DNA of 64,000 nucleotides from Bacillota bacterium (GCA_022769485.1 JALEJU010000020.1:1-64000); one strand, 5' to 3'; shown: positions 8,207-18,069, counted from the first letter of the stretch. The notes: generated from the sequence alone by a model not told the origin. Numbers and translations are program-made.

Positions 8207-8236
8207 TTTGGCGGAGTTCTCCGGAACTCCGCCAAA
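8207..8236 (+). terminator. Intra-operon stem-loop after the BMP lipoprotein
   Basis: TTTGGCGGAGTTC (8207-8219) pairs perfectly over 13 bp with GAACTCCGCCAAA (8224-8236). The T run behind it is poor (gtctttg). Such stems between binding-protein and ATPase genes commonly act as partial terminators or protect the upstream mRNA. Confidence 0.65.
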
Positions 8237-8287
8237 GTCTTTGTATAGGACAATTACAGGCAATTCCAAAACAGGAGAATAGTAGAA

Positions 8288-9823
8288 ATGACATCTGCCA
8301 ATGCGATTGAATTAAGAGAAATTAGCAAACATTTTGGCGAAGTAATCGCGAATGACAAAGTAAGCCTCGAAGTAAAAAAGGGTGAGATCCTTTCCCTTCT
8401 GGGAGAAAACGGAAGCGGGAAGACCACGCTGATGAACATCCTGTCGGGTATTTATTATCCGGATCAGGGGCAGATTTTGGTAAACGGCAAAGAAGTGAAT
8501 ATCAGGAATCCGAAAGACGCTTTTGATTTGGGAATCGGCATGATTCATCAGCACTTTAAATTAGTTGATGTTTTTACTGCGGCGGAAAATATTATTCTGG
8601 GGCTGCCCGGAAAAATGAAGCTTTCCATGAAGCGAATCACGGAAGAGATCAATCAGCTGACTTTGAAATACGGATTCCAGTTGGATCCAAATAAAAAGAT
8701 ATATGATATGTCCGTGTCGGAAAAGCAGACCGTAGAAATTGTTAAAATGCTGTACCGGGGTACAAATATTTTGATTCTGGACGAGCCTACAGCGGTATTG
8801 ACGCCTCAGGAAACAACTCAGCTGTTTGATGTCTTGCGGAACATGCGGGATGATGGAAAAGCTGTTATCATTATTACTCATAAATTGAATGAAGTGCTGG
8901 AAATTTCCGATCGGGTTTCTGTTCTTCGCAAGGGAGTCTATATCGGTACGGTGGATACGAAGGACGCCACGGAACTATCTCTTACGGAGATGATGGTCGG
9001 GAAAAAAGTCAGCTTAAATATAGAACGGGCGGAGCCGCGCGATACAAAAGAACTGCTCTTTGTAAAAGATCTTACATGCATGAATAAGGATGGAATCAAA
9101 GTTCTGGATCACGTTTCTTTTACCGCATTCGGCGGAGAAATTCTCGGGATAGCAGGCATTGCGGGAAGCGGACAAAAAGAACTGCTGGAATCTATCGCAG
9201 GGCTGCAGAACCCTCTGAGCGGCAGCAGCATCCGTTATTTGCAGAAGGATGAGGACGCGCCTCAGGAACTGGTGGGCAAAAGTGCCCAGCAGATTAAGGA
9301 TATGGGCGTATCGTTGGCTTTCGTACCGGAGGATCGACTGGGTATGGGTCTGGTAGGTTCTTTGGGTATGGTAGGGAATATGATGCTTCGGAGCTATAAG
9401 AGAGGAAACTCCATTTTTACCGAAAGAAAGGCTCCCCGGGAGCTGGCGGAGGAGATAAGAGAACGTTTGGGCGTGGTCACACCGAGTATTTCTACTCCCG
9501 TTCGCAAATTGTCCGGAGGAAACGTACAGAAGGTATTGGTAGGTCGGGAAATTTCTTTAAAGCCACGGGTTTTGATGACTGCTTATGCGGTGCGGGGGCT
9601 TGATATCCACACGTCGTATACGATTTATAATCTCCTTTCCGAGGAAAAGAAGAAGGGGGTTGCGGTTATTTATGTAGGCGAAGACCTGGATGTTCTTCTG
9701 GAGCTGTGCGACCGAATTTTGGTTCTCTGCGGCGGAAAAGTCAGCGGTATTGTGGATGCCAGAACGACCACTAAGGAAGAAGTGGGATTGCTGATGACGA
9801 AAAATGAAAAGGGGGGTGAATAA
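8288..9823 (+). CDS. Nucleoside ABC transporter ATPase (double-domain, YufO/NupO-like)
   Basis: A 511-residue protein with two fused ABC domains. The first has Walker A GENGSGKTT (about residues 38-46), the signature-like VSEKQTVEI and Walker B ILILDEPTAV. The second starts near residue 265, has a degenerate Walker A (GIAGSGQKE) as usual in the RbsA/YufO class, and carries signature LSGGNVQK. The Walker B region reads VLMTAYAVRGLD, where the catalytic acidic residue is replaced. The gene lies between the BMP lipoprotein and the two permeases, which supports nucleoside import. Its stop is two bases before the next start. Confidence 0.88.
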   Translation: MTSANAIELREISKHFGEVIANDKVSLEVKKGEILSLLGENGSGKTTLMNILSGIYYPDQGQILVNGKEVNIRNPKDAFDLGIGMIHQHFKLVDVFTAAENIILGLPGKMKLSMKRITEEINQLTLKYGFQLDPNKKIYDMSVSEKQTVEIVKMLYRGTNILILDEPTAVLTPQETTQLFDVLRNMRDDGKAVIIITHKLNEVLEISDRVSVLRKGVYIGTVDTKDATELSLTEMMVGKKVSLNIERAEPRDTKELLFVKDLTCMNKDGIKVLDHVSFTAFGGEILGIAGIAGSGQKELLESIAGLQNPLSGSSIRYLQKDEDAPQELVGKSAQQIKDMGVSLAFVPEDRLGMGLVGSLGMVGNMMLRSYKRGNSIFTERKAPRELAEEIRERLGVVTPSISTPVRKLSGGNVQKVLVGREISLKPRVLMTAYAVRGLDIHTSYTIYNLLSEEKKKGVAVIYVGEDLDVLLELCDRILVLCGGKVSGIVDARTTTKEEVGLLMTKNEKGGE

Positions 9824-9824
9824 T

Positions 9825-10940
9825 ATGGCAAACGGAAACGCGGTAAATGAAAAAAAGGAACCCTTTGTTCGAATTATAAAATGTGACAATACGCCCAGAT
9901 GGTACGCGTGGAGCATGCGTGCGGTTGCTATCGTGTTCGCACTTTTGATCTGTGCAGTGGTAATCGTAGCGATTACCGGTTTAAACCCCCTGGAAGTATA
10001 TAAAGCCATGTTTGAAGGCGCTTTCGGCACGGAACGGCGGATATGGATTACCCTTCGGGATATGATGATCCTGCTGTGCGTGGGGATTGCTTTAGCGCCT
10101 GCTTTTAAAATGAAGTTTTGGAATATCGGCGCGGAGGGTCAGATTTTGGTAGGCGGCTGCGCTACGGCTGCCTGTATGATTTATTTGGATAACGTGCTTC
10201 CTCTTCCTGCTCTGTTTCTGGTCATGGCTTTGACCAGCATGGCCGCAGGGGCTGTCTGGGGTTTGATTCCGGCTATCTTTAAGGCCAAGCTGAACACCAA
10301 CGAAACCCTATTTACATTGATGATGAATTACGTTGCAATTCAAATCACTTCCTATTGTGTTGCGCTCTGGGAAAATCCTTACGGTTCCAACACTGTGGGG
10401 ATTATCAATTCCCAGACAAAGGCAGGCTGGTTCCCGACTGTATTCGGGCAGCAGTATGCTTTGAATGTAATGATCGTTTTGACATTGGCGCTTGTTATGT
10501 ATATTTATTTAAAGCACAGCAAGCACGGGTATGAAATTACCGTAATCGGTGATTCGGAAAACACGGCTCGTTATGCCGGTATCGATGTGGCTAAAGTTAT
10601 CGTCCGCACCATGCTGGTATCCGGGGCGATTGCCGGCTTATCCGGCTTTATCGCTGTTGCGGGGGCGAGCCATACGATTTCGGTCAATACGGCAGGAGGC
10701 CGCGGTTTTACGGCAATTATCGTTGCCTGGCTGGCAAAATTCAACACGTTTACTATGATTGCAATTTCTTTCCTTCTGGTCTTTCTGCAGCAGGGAGCCT
10801 GTGAAATCGCGTCCCGGTTTAACCTGAACGATTACGCGTCGCAGATGATTACCGGTATCATTCTGTTTTTCATCCTGGGCAGCGAATTCTTTATCAATTA
10901 CAGATTGGTGTTTCGGGGTAAAATGAGCAAGGAGGCGTAA
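9825..10940 (+). CDS. Nucleoside ABC transporter permease 1 (YufP-like)
   Basis: A 371-residue BPD_transp_2-type permease with about nine to ten hydrophobic segments. Family motifs include FWNIGAEGQILVGG and LNTNETLFTLMMNYVA. The cytoplasmic coupling region contains GDSENTARYAGID. The ATG at 9825 is chosen because GGGGGGTG lies at ideal spacing upstream, whereas the start at 9804 lies inside the ATPase gene with no ribosome binding site. It pairs with the following permease to form the heterodimeric channel. Confidence 0.88.
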   Translation: MANGNAVNEKKEPFVRIIKCDNTPRWYAWSMRAVAIVFALLICAVVIVAITGLNPLEVYKAMFEGAFGTERRIWITLRDMMILLCVGIALAPAFKMKFWNIGAEGQILVGGCATAACMIYLDNVLPLPALFLVMALTSMAAGAVWGLIPAIFKAKLNTNETLFTLMMNYVAIQITSYCVALWENPYGSNTVGIINSQTKAGWFPTVFGQQYALNVMIVLTLALVMYIYLKHSKHGYEITVIGDSENTARYAGIDVAKVIVRTMLVSGAIAGLSGFIAVAGASHTISVNTAGGRGFTAIIVAWLAKFNTFTMIAISFLLVFLQQGACEIASRFNLNDYASQMITGIILFFILGSEFFINYRLVFRGKMSKEA

Positions 10941-10943
10941 AAC

Positions 10944-11927
10944 ATGGACAGTATGATTTCACTCATCCAGGCGGCCATCGTATTTGGTACGGTCATTATG
11001 CTGGGAGCTACCGGCGAAATTATTGCGGAAAAGGCGGGAAGCTTGAACCTGGGTGTCCCCGGGATTATGTACCTGGGAGGTATCGCCGGTTTGGTAGGAG
11101 TATTTTTTTACGAAAGCGCGGCCGAGTCTCCCAGTAAAATCGTCTGCATTCTCATTGCCTTAGCCTGTTCCATGACGGCGGCTGCTCTGGGCGGATTTAT
11201 TTACAGTTTGCTGACGATTACGCTGCGGGCCAATCCGCAGGTTACGGGATTGACGTTGACCATTTTCGGATCCGGCGTAGCTAATTTTTTCGGCGGTTCG
11301 CTGAATAAGCTGGCAGGCGGAGTGGGGCAGATTTCGGTTGCTACTACAAGTTCTGCTTTTCGAACCATGATTCCCGGGCTGCATGATATGGGCGTCGTGG
11401 GGCAGATTTTCTTTTCTTACGGATTTCTTGCTTATGCTGCGGTTATTATCGCTGTTTTAGCGCAGCTGTACCTTTCTAAAACGCGGCAGGGTCTGAATCT
11501 GCGCGCCGTGGGAGAAAATCCCGGTACAGCGGATGCTACCGGTATCAATGTTATTAAGTACAAGTATTTGGCAACCTGCATCGGGGCGGCGATTTCCGGA
11601 CTGGGCGGTCTGTATTATGTAATGGATTATACAAAAGGAACCTGGGCGAACGACGGTACGATTGAAGGCTTGGGCTGGCTGGCAGTGGCCTTGGTTATCT
11701 TCGCTACCTGGAGACCGAAAAACGCCATTTGGGGCTCGTATCTTTTCGGGCTGCTTTACTGGGCATATTTCTATATGTCCGGCCTTACGAGAAGCTCTCA
11801 GGAGCTTTTTAAGATGCTTCCCTATGTGGTCACCATTGCGGTGCTTATCGCTATCAGTCTGCGGAAAAAGAGAGAGGATCAGCCTCCTGCGGGTCTGGCA
11901 GTTTCTTATTTCCGAGAGGAACGATGA
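10944..11927 (+). CDS. Nucleoside ABC transporter permease 2 (YufQ-like)
   Basis: A 327-residue permease, almost entirely hydrophobic, with the family N-terminal pattern LGATGEIIAEKAGSLNLGV and the later motif LNLRAVGENPGTADATGIN, equivalent to the coupling loop of the partner. It starts three bases after permease 1. A clear terminator follows, ending the importer operon. Length and motifs are normal for BMP-associated systems. Confidence 0.88.
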   Translation: MDSMISLIQAAIVFGTVIMLGATGEIIAEKAGSLNLGVPGIMYLGGIAGLVGVFFYESAAESPSKIVCILIALACSMTAAALGGFIYSLLTITLRANPQVTGLTLTIFGSGVANFFGGSLNKLAGGVGQISVATTSSAFRTMIPGLHDMGVVGQIFFSYGFLAYAAVIIAVLAQLYLSKTRQGLNLRAVGENPGTADATGINVIKYKYLATCIGAAISGLGGLYYVMDYTKGTWANDGTIEGLGWLAVALVIFATWRPKNAIWGSYLFGLLYWAYFYMSGLTRSSQELFKMLPYVVTIAVLIAISLRKKREDQPPAGLAVSYFREER

Positions 11928-11951
11928 AATATCCGGGCATTTGCCCGAACG

Positions 11952-11985
11952 CAAAGAACCGGCAGAATGCTCTGCCGGTTCTTTG
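11952..11985 (+). terminator. Terminator of the nucleoside importer operon
   Basis: CAAAGAACCGGCAGA pairs with TCTGCCGGTTCTTTG around a short loop. The near-perfect 15-bp stem is followed by a moderately T-rich tail and lies 25 bases past the last stop. Confidence 0.85.
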
Positions 11986-12029
11986 TTATTGTATGCCGCC
12001 TGCATCCCCGCAGGCGCAGGATAAATTTC

Positions 12030-12491
12030 TCAATATACCAGTGTTTCGGAGCGATCCTTTACGGTTTTTATTTCGTCGATCAAAGCTTCCAGTTTGGTTT
12101 CAATCAAATCCATATCCGCAGGATCTATGTTGTGGTCAATAAACATATTTTCAAACTGTTCGGTCAGGTCGGAGATGGATCCGGCAACCTTAGTAAACCT
12201 GTCAAAGTTGGAGCTCTTAGCCGCATTGCGGAATTTTACGATATCATCTCTGATAAATTCCACAATTTCATTTTCATCGGAAAATTTTCCGTGAGGAATT
12301 GCGTAAGGCTGCATCCTCTGGAGGTAATATTTATTTTCCATCGTAATATTGTATACATAGGATACGGTAATGCCATTCTCCAGGTTAAACTTGACTATAT
12401 GCATGGCGCTGTCAATTTCATGAATTTCAGTGGGCTTTAACTGCCGCAGACTCATGTTGAGTACATCACTTGTAACTGTACGTTCTTTCAT
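12030..12491 (-). CDS. Unknown 153-residue soluble protein
   Basis: I do not recognise the family. The protein is soluble and charged, and starts MKERTVTSDVLNMSLRQLKP. A beta-rich first half (SAMHIVKFNLENGITVSYVY) is followed by a largely helical, acidic second half, DLTEQFENMF through LIETKLEALIDEIKTV, likely a short coiled coil. AAAGGACGG lies upstream of the ATG. It has its own promoter at 12594-12566 and sits downstream of the terminator of the transporter gene, so it is probably an independent unit. It is convergent with the nucleoside importer. Confidence 0.6.
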   Translation of the reverse strand: MKERTVTSDVLNMSLRQLKPTEIHEIDSAMHIVKFNLENGITVSYVYNITMENKYYLQRMQPYAIPHGKFSDENEIVEFIRDDIVKFRNAAKSSNFDRFTKVAGSISDLTEQFENMFIDHNIDPADMDLIETKLEALIDEIKTVKDRSETLVY

Positions 12492-12565
12492 AATATTGCC
12501 GTCCTTTCTGAGACCCTAAGGCTCATTTATTTAATAGTCAATCTTTTTTCGACTTACTTTTCCAT

Positions 12566-12594
12566 AGTATACAATGAATTGTCAAACTATTCAA
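12566..12594 (-). promoter_or_regulatory. Promoter for the unknown 153-residue protein
   Basis: On the minus strand, TTGAAT (12594-12589) and TATACT (12571-12566) are 17 bases apart. It lies between the upstream terminator and the gene. Confidence 0.65.
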
Positions 12595-12615
12595 TATATT
12601 TTTTAAAATTTTTTC

Positions 12616-12653
12616 AAAAACGAAAACCGGCTCGAAGAAACCTTCGAGCCGGA
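12616..12653 (-). terminator. Terminator of the ArsB/NhaD-type transporter gene
   Basis: On the minus strand, CCGGCTCGAAG pairs with CTTCGAGCCGG around a 4-base loop and is followed by TTTTCGTTTT, 22 bases after the stop. Confidence 0.85.
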
Positions 12654-12674
12654 ATAAATCGTCTTTAATTACTA

Positions 12675-13946
12675 CTAAAAACCGAAGCGAATCATTAAAT
12701 AGATGGTAGAAATAATGATGGACAAAATCATCATGGGGAAGCCCAGCTTCGTGAACTGTATAAATGTAATCGGATGGCCGTGTCTTCCGCTGATACCGGA
12801 AAGTACAACGTTTGCGGAAGCGCCGATCAAAGTTCCGTTGCCGCCCAGGCAAGCACCCAGGGACAGAGCCCACCAGAGAGGAATAACATCCATGCCGCTT
12901 GCTTCCATTGTAATGATCATGGGGATCATAGTAGCAACAAACGGGATGTTGTCCAGGATTGCAGACAGAACCGCAGATGCCCACAGGATGATGATCATGG
13001 TAACAACCAGATCGCCGCCGGTGAGACCCATCAGCAGATCCGCCAGTTTTTCGATTACGCCGGTGGATTCCATACCGCCTACAACCATAAACAGAGCGGT
13101 GAAGAAGACGATAGTCGGCCATTCAACGTCGGCGATTGTCTCTTCCACATTCTGTTTACCGATCAGAATCATGATTACAGCGGCAGCCAGAGCGATGATG
13201 CTGGATTCCAGATGCAGCTGGCTGTGAAGCATAAATCCTACGGCAACCAGGATGATCATTACAACGCTCTTGTGCATCAAAGCGCGATCCTTTACCATTT
13301 CGTTTTCATCCAGCTCCATAACGGCTTTCATTTTTTCCGGAGAAACAAACAGTTTTCTGCCGTAGATGAACTTAAACGCAAAAATTGTAGCGATTAAGAT
13401 AACAATAGCGATGCCGCCGGTGTTGATGATGAAGTCGGCAAAGCTCAATCCGGCTGCGCTGCCGATCATAATGTTCGGGGGATCACCGATCAGAGTGCCG
13501 GTACCGCCGATATTAGAAGCGAGGATCTGTGTCATCAGGAAGGGAACCGGATTCAGCTCCAGAATCTTCGTAATAGCGATGGTCATGGGGCCGATCAGCA
13601 GCACGGTGGTAACGTTGTCCAGGAAAGCGGAGAGCACCGCTGTGATAACCATAAATACGATCATCAGGTGCCAGGGTTCGCCCTTTACCAGCTTGGCGGA
13701 CTTAATGGCGATGTATTCGAAGATGCCGGACTGCTTAACCACGGCAACGAACAACATCATGCCGACGAGAACGCCGATGGTGTTGAAGTCAATGTATTCA
13801 ACACTGGTTTCGATTGTCAGAATACCGGTCATGATCAGAGCAACTACACCGGCAACGGCCGCAACCGAACGGTGTACTTTTTCGGACATGATGGCAACAA
13901 TGACAACCACAAAAATGACAATTGAGATGATTGCTTGTTGTGACAT
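12675..13946 (-). CDS. ArsB/NhaD-type ion transporter
   Basis: A 423-residue integral membrane protein with about eleven hydrophobic segments, in the ion transporter superfamily that holds ArsB, NhaD and CitMHS. Diagnostic are the two inverted-repeat motifs: LDNVTTVLLIGPMT followed by GGTGTLIGDPPNIMIG in the first half, and LDNIPFVATMIPMI followed by GGNGTLIGASANVV in the second. The substrate cannot be fixed from sequence. Na+/H+ antiport, arsenite or a dicarboxylate are all possible, and no ars genes are adjacent. The start at 13946 has GAAAGGAAC upstream. The longer frame to 14099 would be 5' leader. Confidence 0.8.
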   Translation of the reverse strand: MSQQAIISIVIFVVVIVAIMSEKVHRSVAAVAGVVALIMTGILTIETSVEYIDFNTIGVLVGMMLFVAVVKQSGIFEYIAIKSAKLVKGEPWHLMIVFMVITAVLSAFLDNVTTVLLIGPMTIAITKILELNPVPFLMTQILASNIGGTGTLIGDPPNIMIGSAAGLSFADFIINTGGIAIVILIATIFAFKFIYGRKLFVSPEKMKAVMELDENEMVKDRALMHKSVVMIILVAVGFMLHSQLHLESSIIALAAAVIMILIGKQNVEETIADVEWPTIVFFTALFMVVGGMESTGVIEKLADLLMGLTGGDLVVTMIIILWASAVLSAILDNIPFVATMIPMIITMEASGMDVIPLWWALSLGACLGGNGTLIGASANVVLSGISGRHGHPITFIQFTKLGFPMMILSIIISTIYLMIRFGF

Positions 13947-14329
13947 AGAATTGTTCCTTTCATAGCAATAAAAGATAGTAGTAGAGAGTGTAGTAGTATA
14001 AATAAAGACGGCCTTACTTAATGCGGAAAGAGCTGAATTATCAGCGGTTAGCATTAAGCCGCACATTGGTATTTTATCGTTTTTTTGGACAATATGCAAT
14101 CACTTTTTAGGACTTATTTAATGTAAGAAGAGAAAGACAGCGGCATATGGATGAACGGCAGAAAACACAAAAAATTCAGAAAACGATTTCCGTTTACAGA
14201 TATGAGAACCGGTTTAGTGCCGTACGGTTTGACATCGATTTTACATAAGGTTTCTTTTTTATTTTACACTGCGGCGATATTCTGATAGCAGAAAGAAAAA
14301 AGTTTGAAAAATGAAAGGAGATCTTAAAT
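13947..14329. other. Divergent intergenic region between the transporter and pstS
   Basis: No gene is supportable. It holds the 5' leader of the minus-strand transporter, with complementary segments CTTAATGC and GCATTAAG near 14017-14024 and 14052-14059, and the upstream region of pstS. A TTGACA at 14229-14234 is present but has no good -10 at the right spacing. I could not identify a convincing pair of Pho-box repeats by eye. Confidence 0.5.
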
Positions 14330-15142
14330 ATGAATATGAAAAAAATTATCAGCATTTTACTCGTTTTAGTTTTTGCGGCCTCTGCGCTGACCGGCTGCGG
14401 GGAAGAAAGCGGCGGAACGGTTTCCACCGACGGCTCCACTTCCATGGAGAAAGTCATCGGTGCATTGGGGGAAGCCTTTGAAGCAGAGAATTCCGGCGTT
14501 ACCTTTACCTATAATCCGACCGGATCCGGTTCCGGTATCCAGGCTGTTTCGGAAGGCCGCTGCGACATCGGGTTATCCAGCCGCAGTTTGAAAGAAGAAG
14601 AAAAAGCCGAGGGATTGAAAGAAACCGTATTGGCCTATGACGGTATCGCTGTGGTTGTCAATCCCGAAAATCCCATTTCCGACTTGAGCGTAGAAACAAT
14701 TGCAAAAATTTATACCGGTGAAATTACCAACTGGAAGGAAGTGGGCGGAAACGATGCGGAAATCGTTTTAATCGGTCGTGAAGCAGGGAGCGGAACGAGG
14801 GATGGCTTCGAGTCCATTACTCAAACGGAGGATGCCTGCACGTACCGTCAGGAGCTGACATCTACCGGCGATGTTATTACCACCGTTGCGCAAAACCCCA
14901 ACGCAATCGGTTACGCTTCCCTGGCTTCTGTAAAGGACAGTGTGCGGGCTGTTTCGGTTGACGGCGTAACGCCTTCTGAGGATACGATAAAGGATGGAAG
15001 CTATATCGTACAGCGCCCCTTCGTTCTGGTTACAAAAGAAGGCGCAGAGCTTTCCGAAACCGCGCAGAAGTTCTTTGATTTTATTACCTCGCCGGAGGCA
15101 GCGGAAATTATTTCTGACGCAGGTGCGGTGCCGGCAAACTGA
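14330..15142 (+). CDS. pstS: Phosphate-binding lipoprotein PstS
   Basis: A 270-residue high-affinity phosphate-binding protein. The lipobox LTGC is near residue 23. The binding-pocket motifs are [29 protein letters not shown] and [13 protein letters not shown], all typical of the short Bacillota PstS. AAAGGAG precedes the ATG. Downstream one expects pstC, pstA, pstB and phoU. Only a truncated pstC is found, so this binding protein has no complete importer in the window. It may work with genes elsewhere or be left over. Confidence 0.92.
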   Translation: MNMKKIISILLVLVFAASALTGCGEESGGTVSTDGSTSMEKVIGALGEAFEAENSGVTFTYNPTGSGSGIQAVSEGRCDIGLSSRSLKEEEKAEGLKETVLAYDGIAVVVNPENPISDLSVETIAKIYTGEITNWKEVGGNDAEIVLIGREAGSGTRDGFESITQTEDACTYRQELTSTGDVITTVAQNPNAIGYASLASVKDSVRAVSVDGVTPSEDTIKDGSYIVQRPFVLVTKEGAELSETAQKFFDFITSPEAAEIISDAGAVPAN

Positions 15143-15204
15143 GTATTGCCACAGGGGGCAGCAAAATAACGGCTGCCCCCGACTTTAAGGAAAGGCTGAA
15201 CGGA

Positions 15205-16173
15205 ATGAAGAACAAAAAGCGACTGCTTGAAAACACAATTCATGGCATTTTTCTTATTTTAGGATTGATCACTGTTGGCTGTGTGCTGCTCATTACGGTG
15301 TATTTGGTCATCTCCGGTATACCGGCGATCAAAGAGATCGGGCTGTTTCGGTTCCTGCTGGGCAGGACATGGGCGTCCACTGCAGCGGAACCATCCTACG
15401 GAATTCTGCCGTTTATTTTGACCAGCGTTTATGGTACGGCGGGAGCGATTCTGCTTGGGGTTCCTGTTGGTTTTTTGACTGCTGTGTATTTAGCTAAGAT
15501 AGCGTCGCCCCAATGGAAGGCGGTTATGGAATCCGCAGTGAACCTGCTGGCCGGTATTCCTTCTGTAGTATACGGCCTCGCGGGCATGTTGATCATCGTG
15601 CCGGGAATCCGAGCGGTATTCCGTATACCGGACGGCGCAAGCCTGCTGGCGGCAATCATTGTACTGGCAATCATGATTCTGCCCTCTGTTATAAAAGTGT
15701 CCATGACCGCGCTTGAGGCGGTTCCCAAAGAATATGAGGATGCTTCTCTTGCACTGGGGGCAACTCCCATGGAAACCTATTTTAAGGTATCCGTACCGGC
15801 GGCCAAAAGCGGTATTGCCGCGGCAGTGGTGCTGGGCGTGGGAAGAGCCATCGGCGAAGCCATGGCGGTTATGATGGTATCCGGCAACGTGCCCAATATG
15901 CCGGGGCTGTTTCAGAGCGTCCGGTTTCTGACCACGGCGGTAGCCAGTGAAATGTCTTATAAGGAGTTTGAACTTTTGCGTCTGTTTCTTTCTCATCCCG
16001 GTATGGCGTTCACCCGTGATCAGCTTTTTAATGAGATATGGGGTATGGATTACTGCGGCGAAACCCGCACGGTAGATGTGCATATCCGAACGCTGCGGCA
16101 GAAACTGGGGGATTACGGCAAAATGATCGAAACGGTGCGTAATGTGGGCTATCGGCTGGAGGCAACGGTATGA
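15205..16173 (+). CDS. Chimeric gene: PstC permease (residues 1-252) joined to the DNA-binding domain of a PhoP/PhoB regulator
   Basis: Residues 1-250 are a normal phosphate permease PstC: five membrane segments, [12 protein letters not shown], the coupling loop [20 protein letters not shown] and [16 protein letters not shown], up to [11 protein letters not shown]. At that point, where PstC normally continues into its sixth membrane segment, the frame switches to [26 protein letters not shown] and [16 protein letters not shown], the winged-helix domain of OmpR/PhoB response regulators, complete to its C-terminus. The receiver domain, pstA, pstB and phoU are absent, and phoR follows with an ATGA overlap. 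PstC topology puts the junction outside the cell, so a working membrane-bound regulator is unlikely. I read it as an in-frame deletion, or an assembly join, of about three to four kilobases. Confidence 0.85.
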   Translation: MKNKKRLLENTIHGIFLILGLITVGCVLLITVYLVISGIPAIKEIGLFRFLLGRTWASTAAEPSYGILPFILTSVYGTAGAILLGVPVGFLTAVYLAKIASPQWKAVMESAVNLLAGIPSVVYGLAGMLIIVPGIRAVFRIPDGASLLAAIIVLAIMILPSVIKVSMTALEAVPKEYEDASLALGATPMETYFKVSVPAAKSGIAAAVVLGVGRAIGEAMAVMMVSGNVPNMPGLFQSVRFLTTAVASEMSYKEFELLRLFLSHPGMAFTRDQLFNEIWGMDYCGETRTVDVHIRTLRQKLGDYGKMIETVRNVGYRLEATV

Positions 16174-17825
16174 CCAGAAAAATATTTCGTTCTATCCTCC
16201 TCGTTGCTTCCGCGGTTCTGCTGGCCAGTCTTATGATCGTTATGGGATGCCTGTACGATTATTTTGAGGGCGTACAGGAGGAGCAGCTCAAAGATGAATT
16301 AAGCCTTGCCGCTGCCGCAGTTGAGGATTCGGGGCAGGAGTATTTAGAGAAGCTGAAATCCGATCGTTACCGGATTACATGGATCGCTGCGGACGGTACG
16401 GTTCTTTATGATACCAAAACGGGCGCGAAGGGCATGGAAAATCACGGGAATCGTGAGGAGATCCGCGAGGCACTGGAGAGCGGCGAAGGGGACAGCTTGC
16501 GCTATTCCGCAACCCTGTTGGAAAAAACCATATATTATGCAAGAAAACTGGATGATGATACGGTGCTGCGGATTTCTGTCAGCAGCGTTACGGCGGGGAT
16601 TCTTGTACTGGGCATGATGCAGCCCATTATAATCGTTTTCATTGTGGCCTTGGTTCTTTCCGGGCTGTTGGCAAGCCGCCTTTCAAAACGAATTGTGGAG
16701 CCGCTGAACCGGCTTGATCTTGAGCACCCGCTGGAAAATGATGCTTACGAGGAACTTTCTCCTCTGCTGAAACGCATCAATTACCAGCATAAAGAGATTG
16801 CCGGGCAGCTTCGCCGGCTGCAGCAAAAAACGGATGAGTTTGCGCAGATTACCGAAAGCATGGGAGAGGGGCTTGTATTGCTGGACAACAAGGGAACGAT
16901 TCTCAGTATAAATCCGGCGGCACAAAAGCTGTTCGGCGCAGACCGTTCCTGTGTGGGAAAGGATTTTCTGACGGTTGATCGCAGCCATGATATGAGCATG
17001 GCTATCCGCACCGCATTGTCGGAAGGGCACTGCGAAGTTCGCGCGGAACGCGTGGGACGGGAATACCAGTTTGATGTCAGCCGTATTGAGTCGGAAAACA
17101 TGACTATCGGCGCGGTATTGTTGGCTTTCGATGTGACGGAACAGGAATTTGCGGAGCGCAATCGTCGGGAGTTTACCGCTAATGTCTCTCATGAGCTGAA
17201 AACGCCGCTGCAATCGATTATCGGCAGTGCCGAACTGATTGAAAACGGGCTTGTAAAGCCGGAGGATATGCCCCGTTTTGTAGGCCATATCCGAAAAGAA
17301 GCAGCACGGCTTGTAGTATTGATCGAAGATATTATCCGCTTGTCCCAGTTGGACGAAGGCGATGAGATGCCCTGCGAGAAAGTTGATCTGCTTGAAATTG
17401 CGGAGGAAGCGGTTTGCAATTTGCAGGACGCTGCCGCCGAAAAAAAAGTGCGGCTCTCCGTCACGGGCGAAAATGCGGCGATAAACGGTGTTCGCAGGCT
17501 GCTTTATGAGATCGTTTATAATCTTTGCGAAAATGCCATCAAGTATAATGTGGACGGCGGTTGTGTGGATGTTACTGTGTCCGCAGATGAAAAAGAAACG
17601 GTTTTAACGGTAAGAGATACCGGCATCGGCATTCCGCCGGAACATCAATCCCGTGTATTTGAACGGTTTTACAGAGTGGATAAAAGTCATTCCAAGGCGT
17701 CGGGCGGAACCGGTCTGGGGCTTTCCATCGTTAAGCACGCAGTGCAGTATCACCATGGAAAAATCGAATTGCAAAGCAAATGCGGAGAAGGAACGACGAT
17801 TACGGTTCATTTTTCAAAATCATAG
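16170..17825 (+). CDS. phoR: PhoR-type sensor histidine kinase
   Basis: A 551-residue membrane kinase. There is an N-terminal membrane segment (about 9-28), an extracytoplasmic domain to about 140, a second membrane segment near 148-172, a HAMP-like stretch, a PAS domain (about 225-330, with [21 protein letters not shown]), a HisKA phosphoacceptor [11 protein letters not shown] near residue 342, then the ATPase domain with [19 protein letters not shown] and [13 protein letters not shown]. The order PAS-HisKA-HATPase and the position behind a PhoP-like gene match PhoR of phosphate starvation control. Its partner regulator survives only as a DNA-binding fragment in the chimeric gene with which it overlaps, so here it is an orphan unless another regulator exists. 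Confidence 0.85.
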   Translation: MTRKIFRSILLVASAVLLASLMIVMGCLYDYFEGVQEEQLKDELSLAAAAVEDSGQEYLEKLKSDRYRITWIAADGTVLYDTKTGAKGMENHGNREEIREALESGEGDSLRYSATLLEKTIYYARKLDDDTVLRISVSSVTAGILVLGMMQPIIIVFIVALVLSGLLASRLSKRIVEPLNRLDLEHPLENDAYEELSPLLKRINYQHKEIAGQLRRLQQKTDEFAQITESMGEGLVLLDNKGTILSINPAAQKLFGADRSCVGKDFLTVDRSHDMSMAIRTALSEGHCEVRAERVGREYQFDVSRIESENMTIGAVLLAFDVTEQEFAERNRREFTANVSHELKTPLQSIIGSAELIENGLVKPEDMPRFVGHIRKEAARLVVLIEDIIRLSQLDEGDEMPCEKVDLLEIAEEAVCNLQDAAAEKKVRLSVTGENAAINGVRRLLYEIVYNLCENAIKYNVDGGCVDVTVSADEKETVLTVRDTGIGIPPEHQSRVFERFYRVDKSHSKASGGTGLGLSIVKHAVQYHHGKIELQSKCGEGTTITVHFSKS

Positions 17826-17863
17826 GGGTAATGCGTTCAAAGTACTCCGTTGTCTACAGTCTG

Positions 17864-17897
17864 GCGGGCAAGCACCTTTGGGGCTTGCCCGCTTTAG
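17864..17897 (+). terminator. Terminator after phoR
   Basis: GCGGGCAAGC (17864-17873) pairs with GCTTGCCCGC (17883-17892), followed by TTTA. The T run is short, so efficiency may be moderate. Confidence 0.6.
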
Positions 17898-18069
17898 TGA
17901 CCACAAAGCGAATAAGCAGAAAACAGATCTTAAAATTCTGCGTTTGTCAATGATATGACCCAAGGAAAACGGCAAAAAGTGCTAAAATCTCTTGCTCAAC
18001 AGGCATTTTTGCAAAATGAAAAAGCACGGCAGCTTCAACACCAATGGTATCAAAACTATCGTGCTTGTT

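Noticed and set aside
13366-13965. Plus-strand frame of 199 codons opposite the ArsB/NhaD-type transporter
   Set aside because: Antisense to conserved transporter motifs. The Met/Ile-rich composition is a by-product of the opposite strand's codons.
15205-16173. A working membrane-bound transcription factor formed by PstC and a DNA-binding domain
   Set aside because: The junction falls after membrane segment 5, which places the DNA-binding part outside the cell in the normal PstC topology. A deletion scar or assembly join is simpler.
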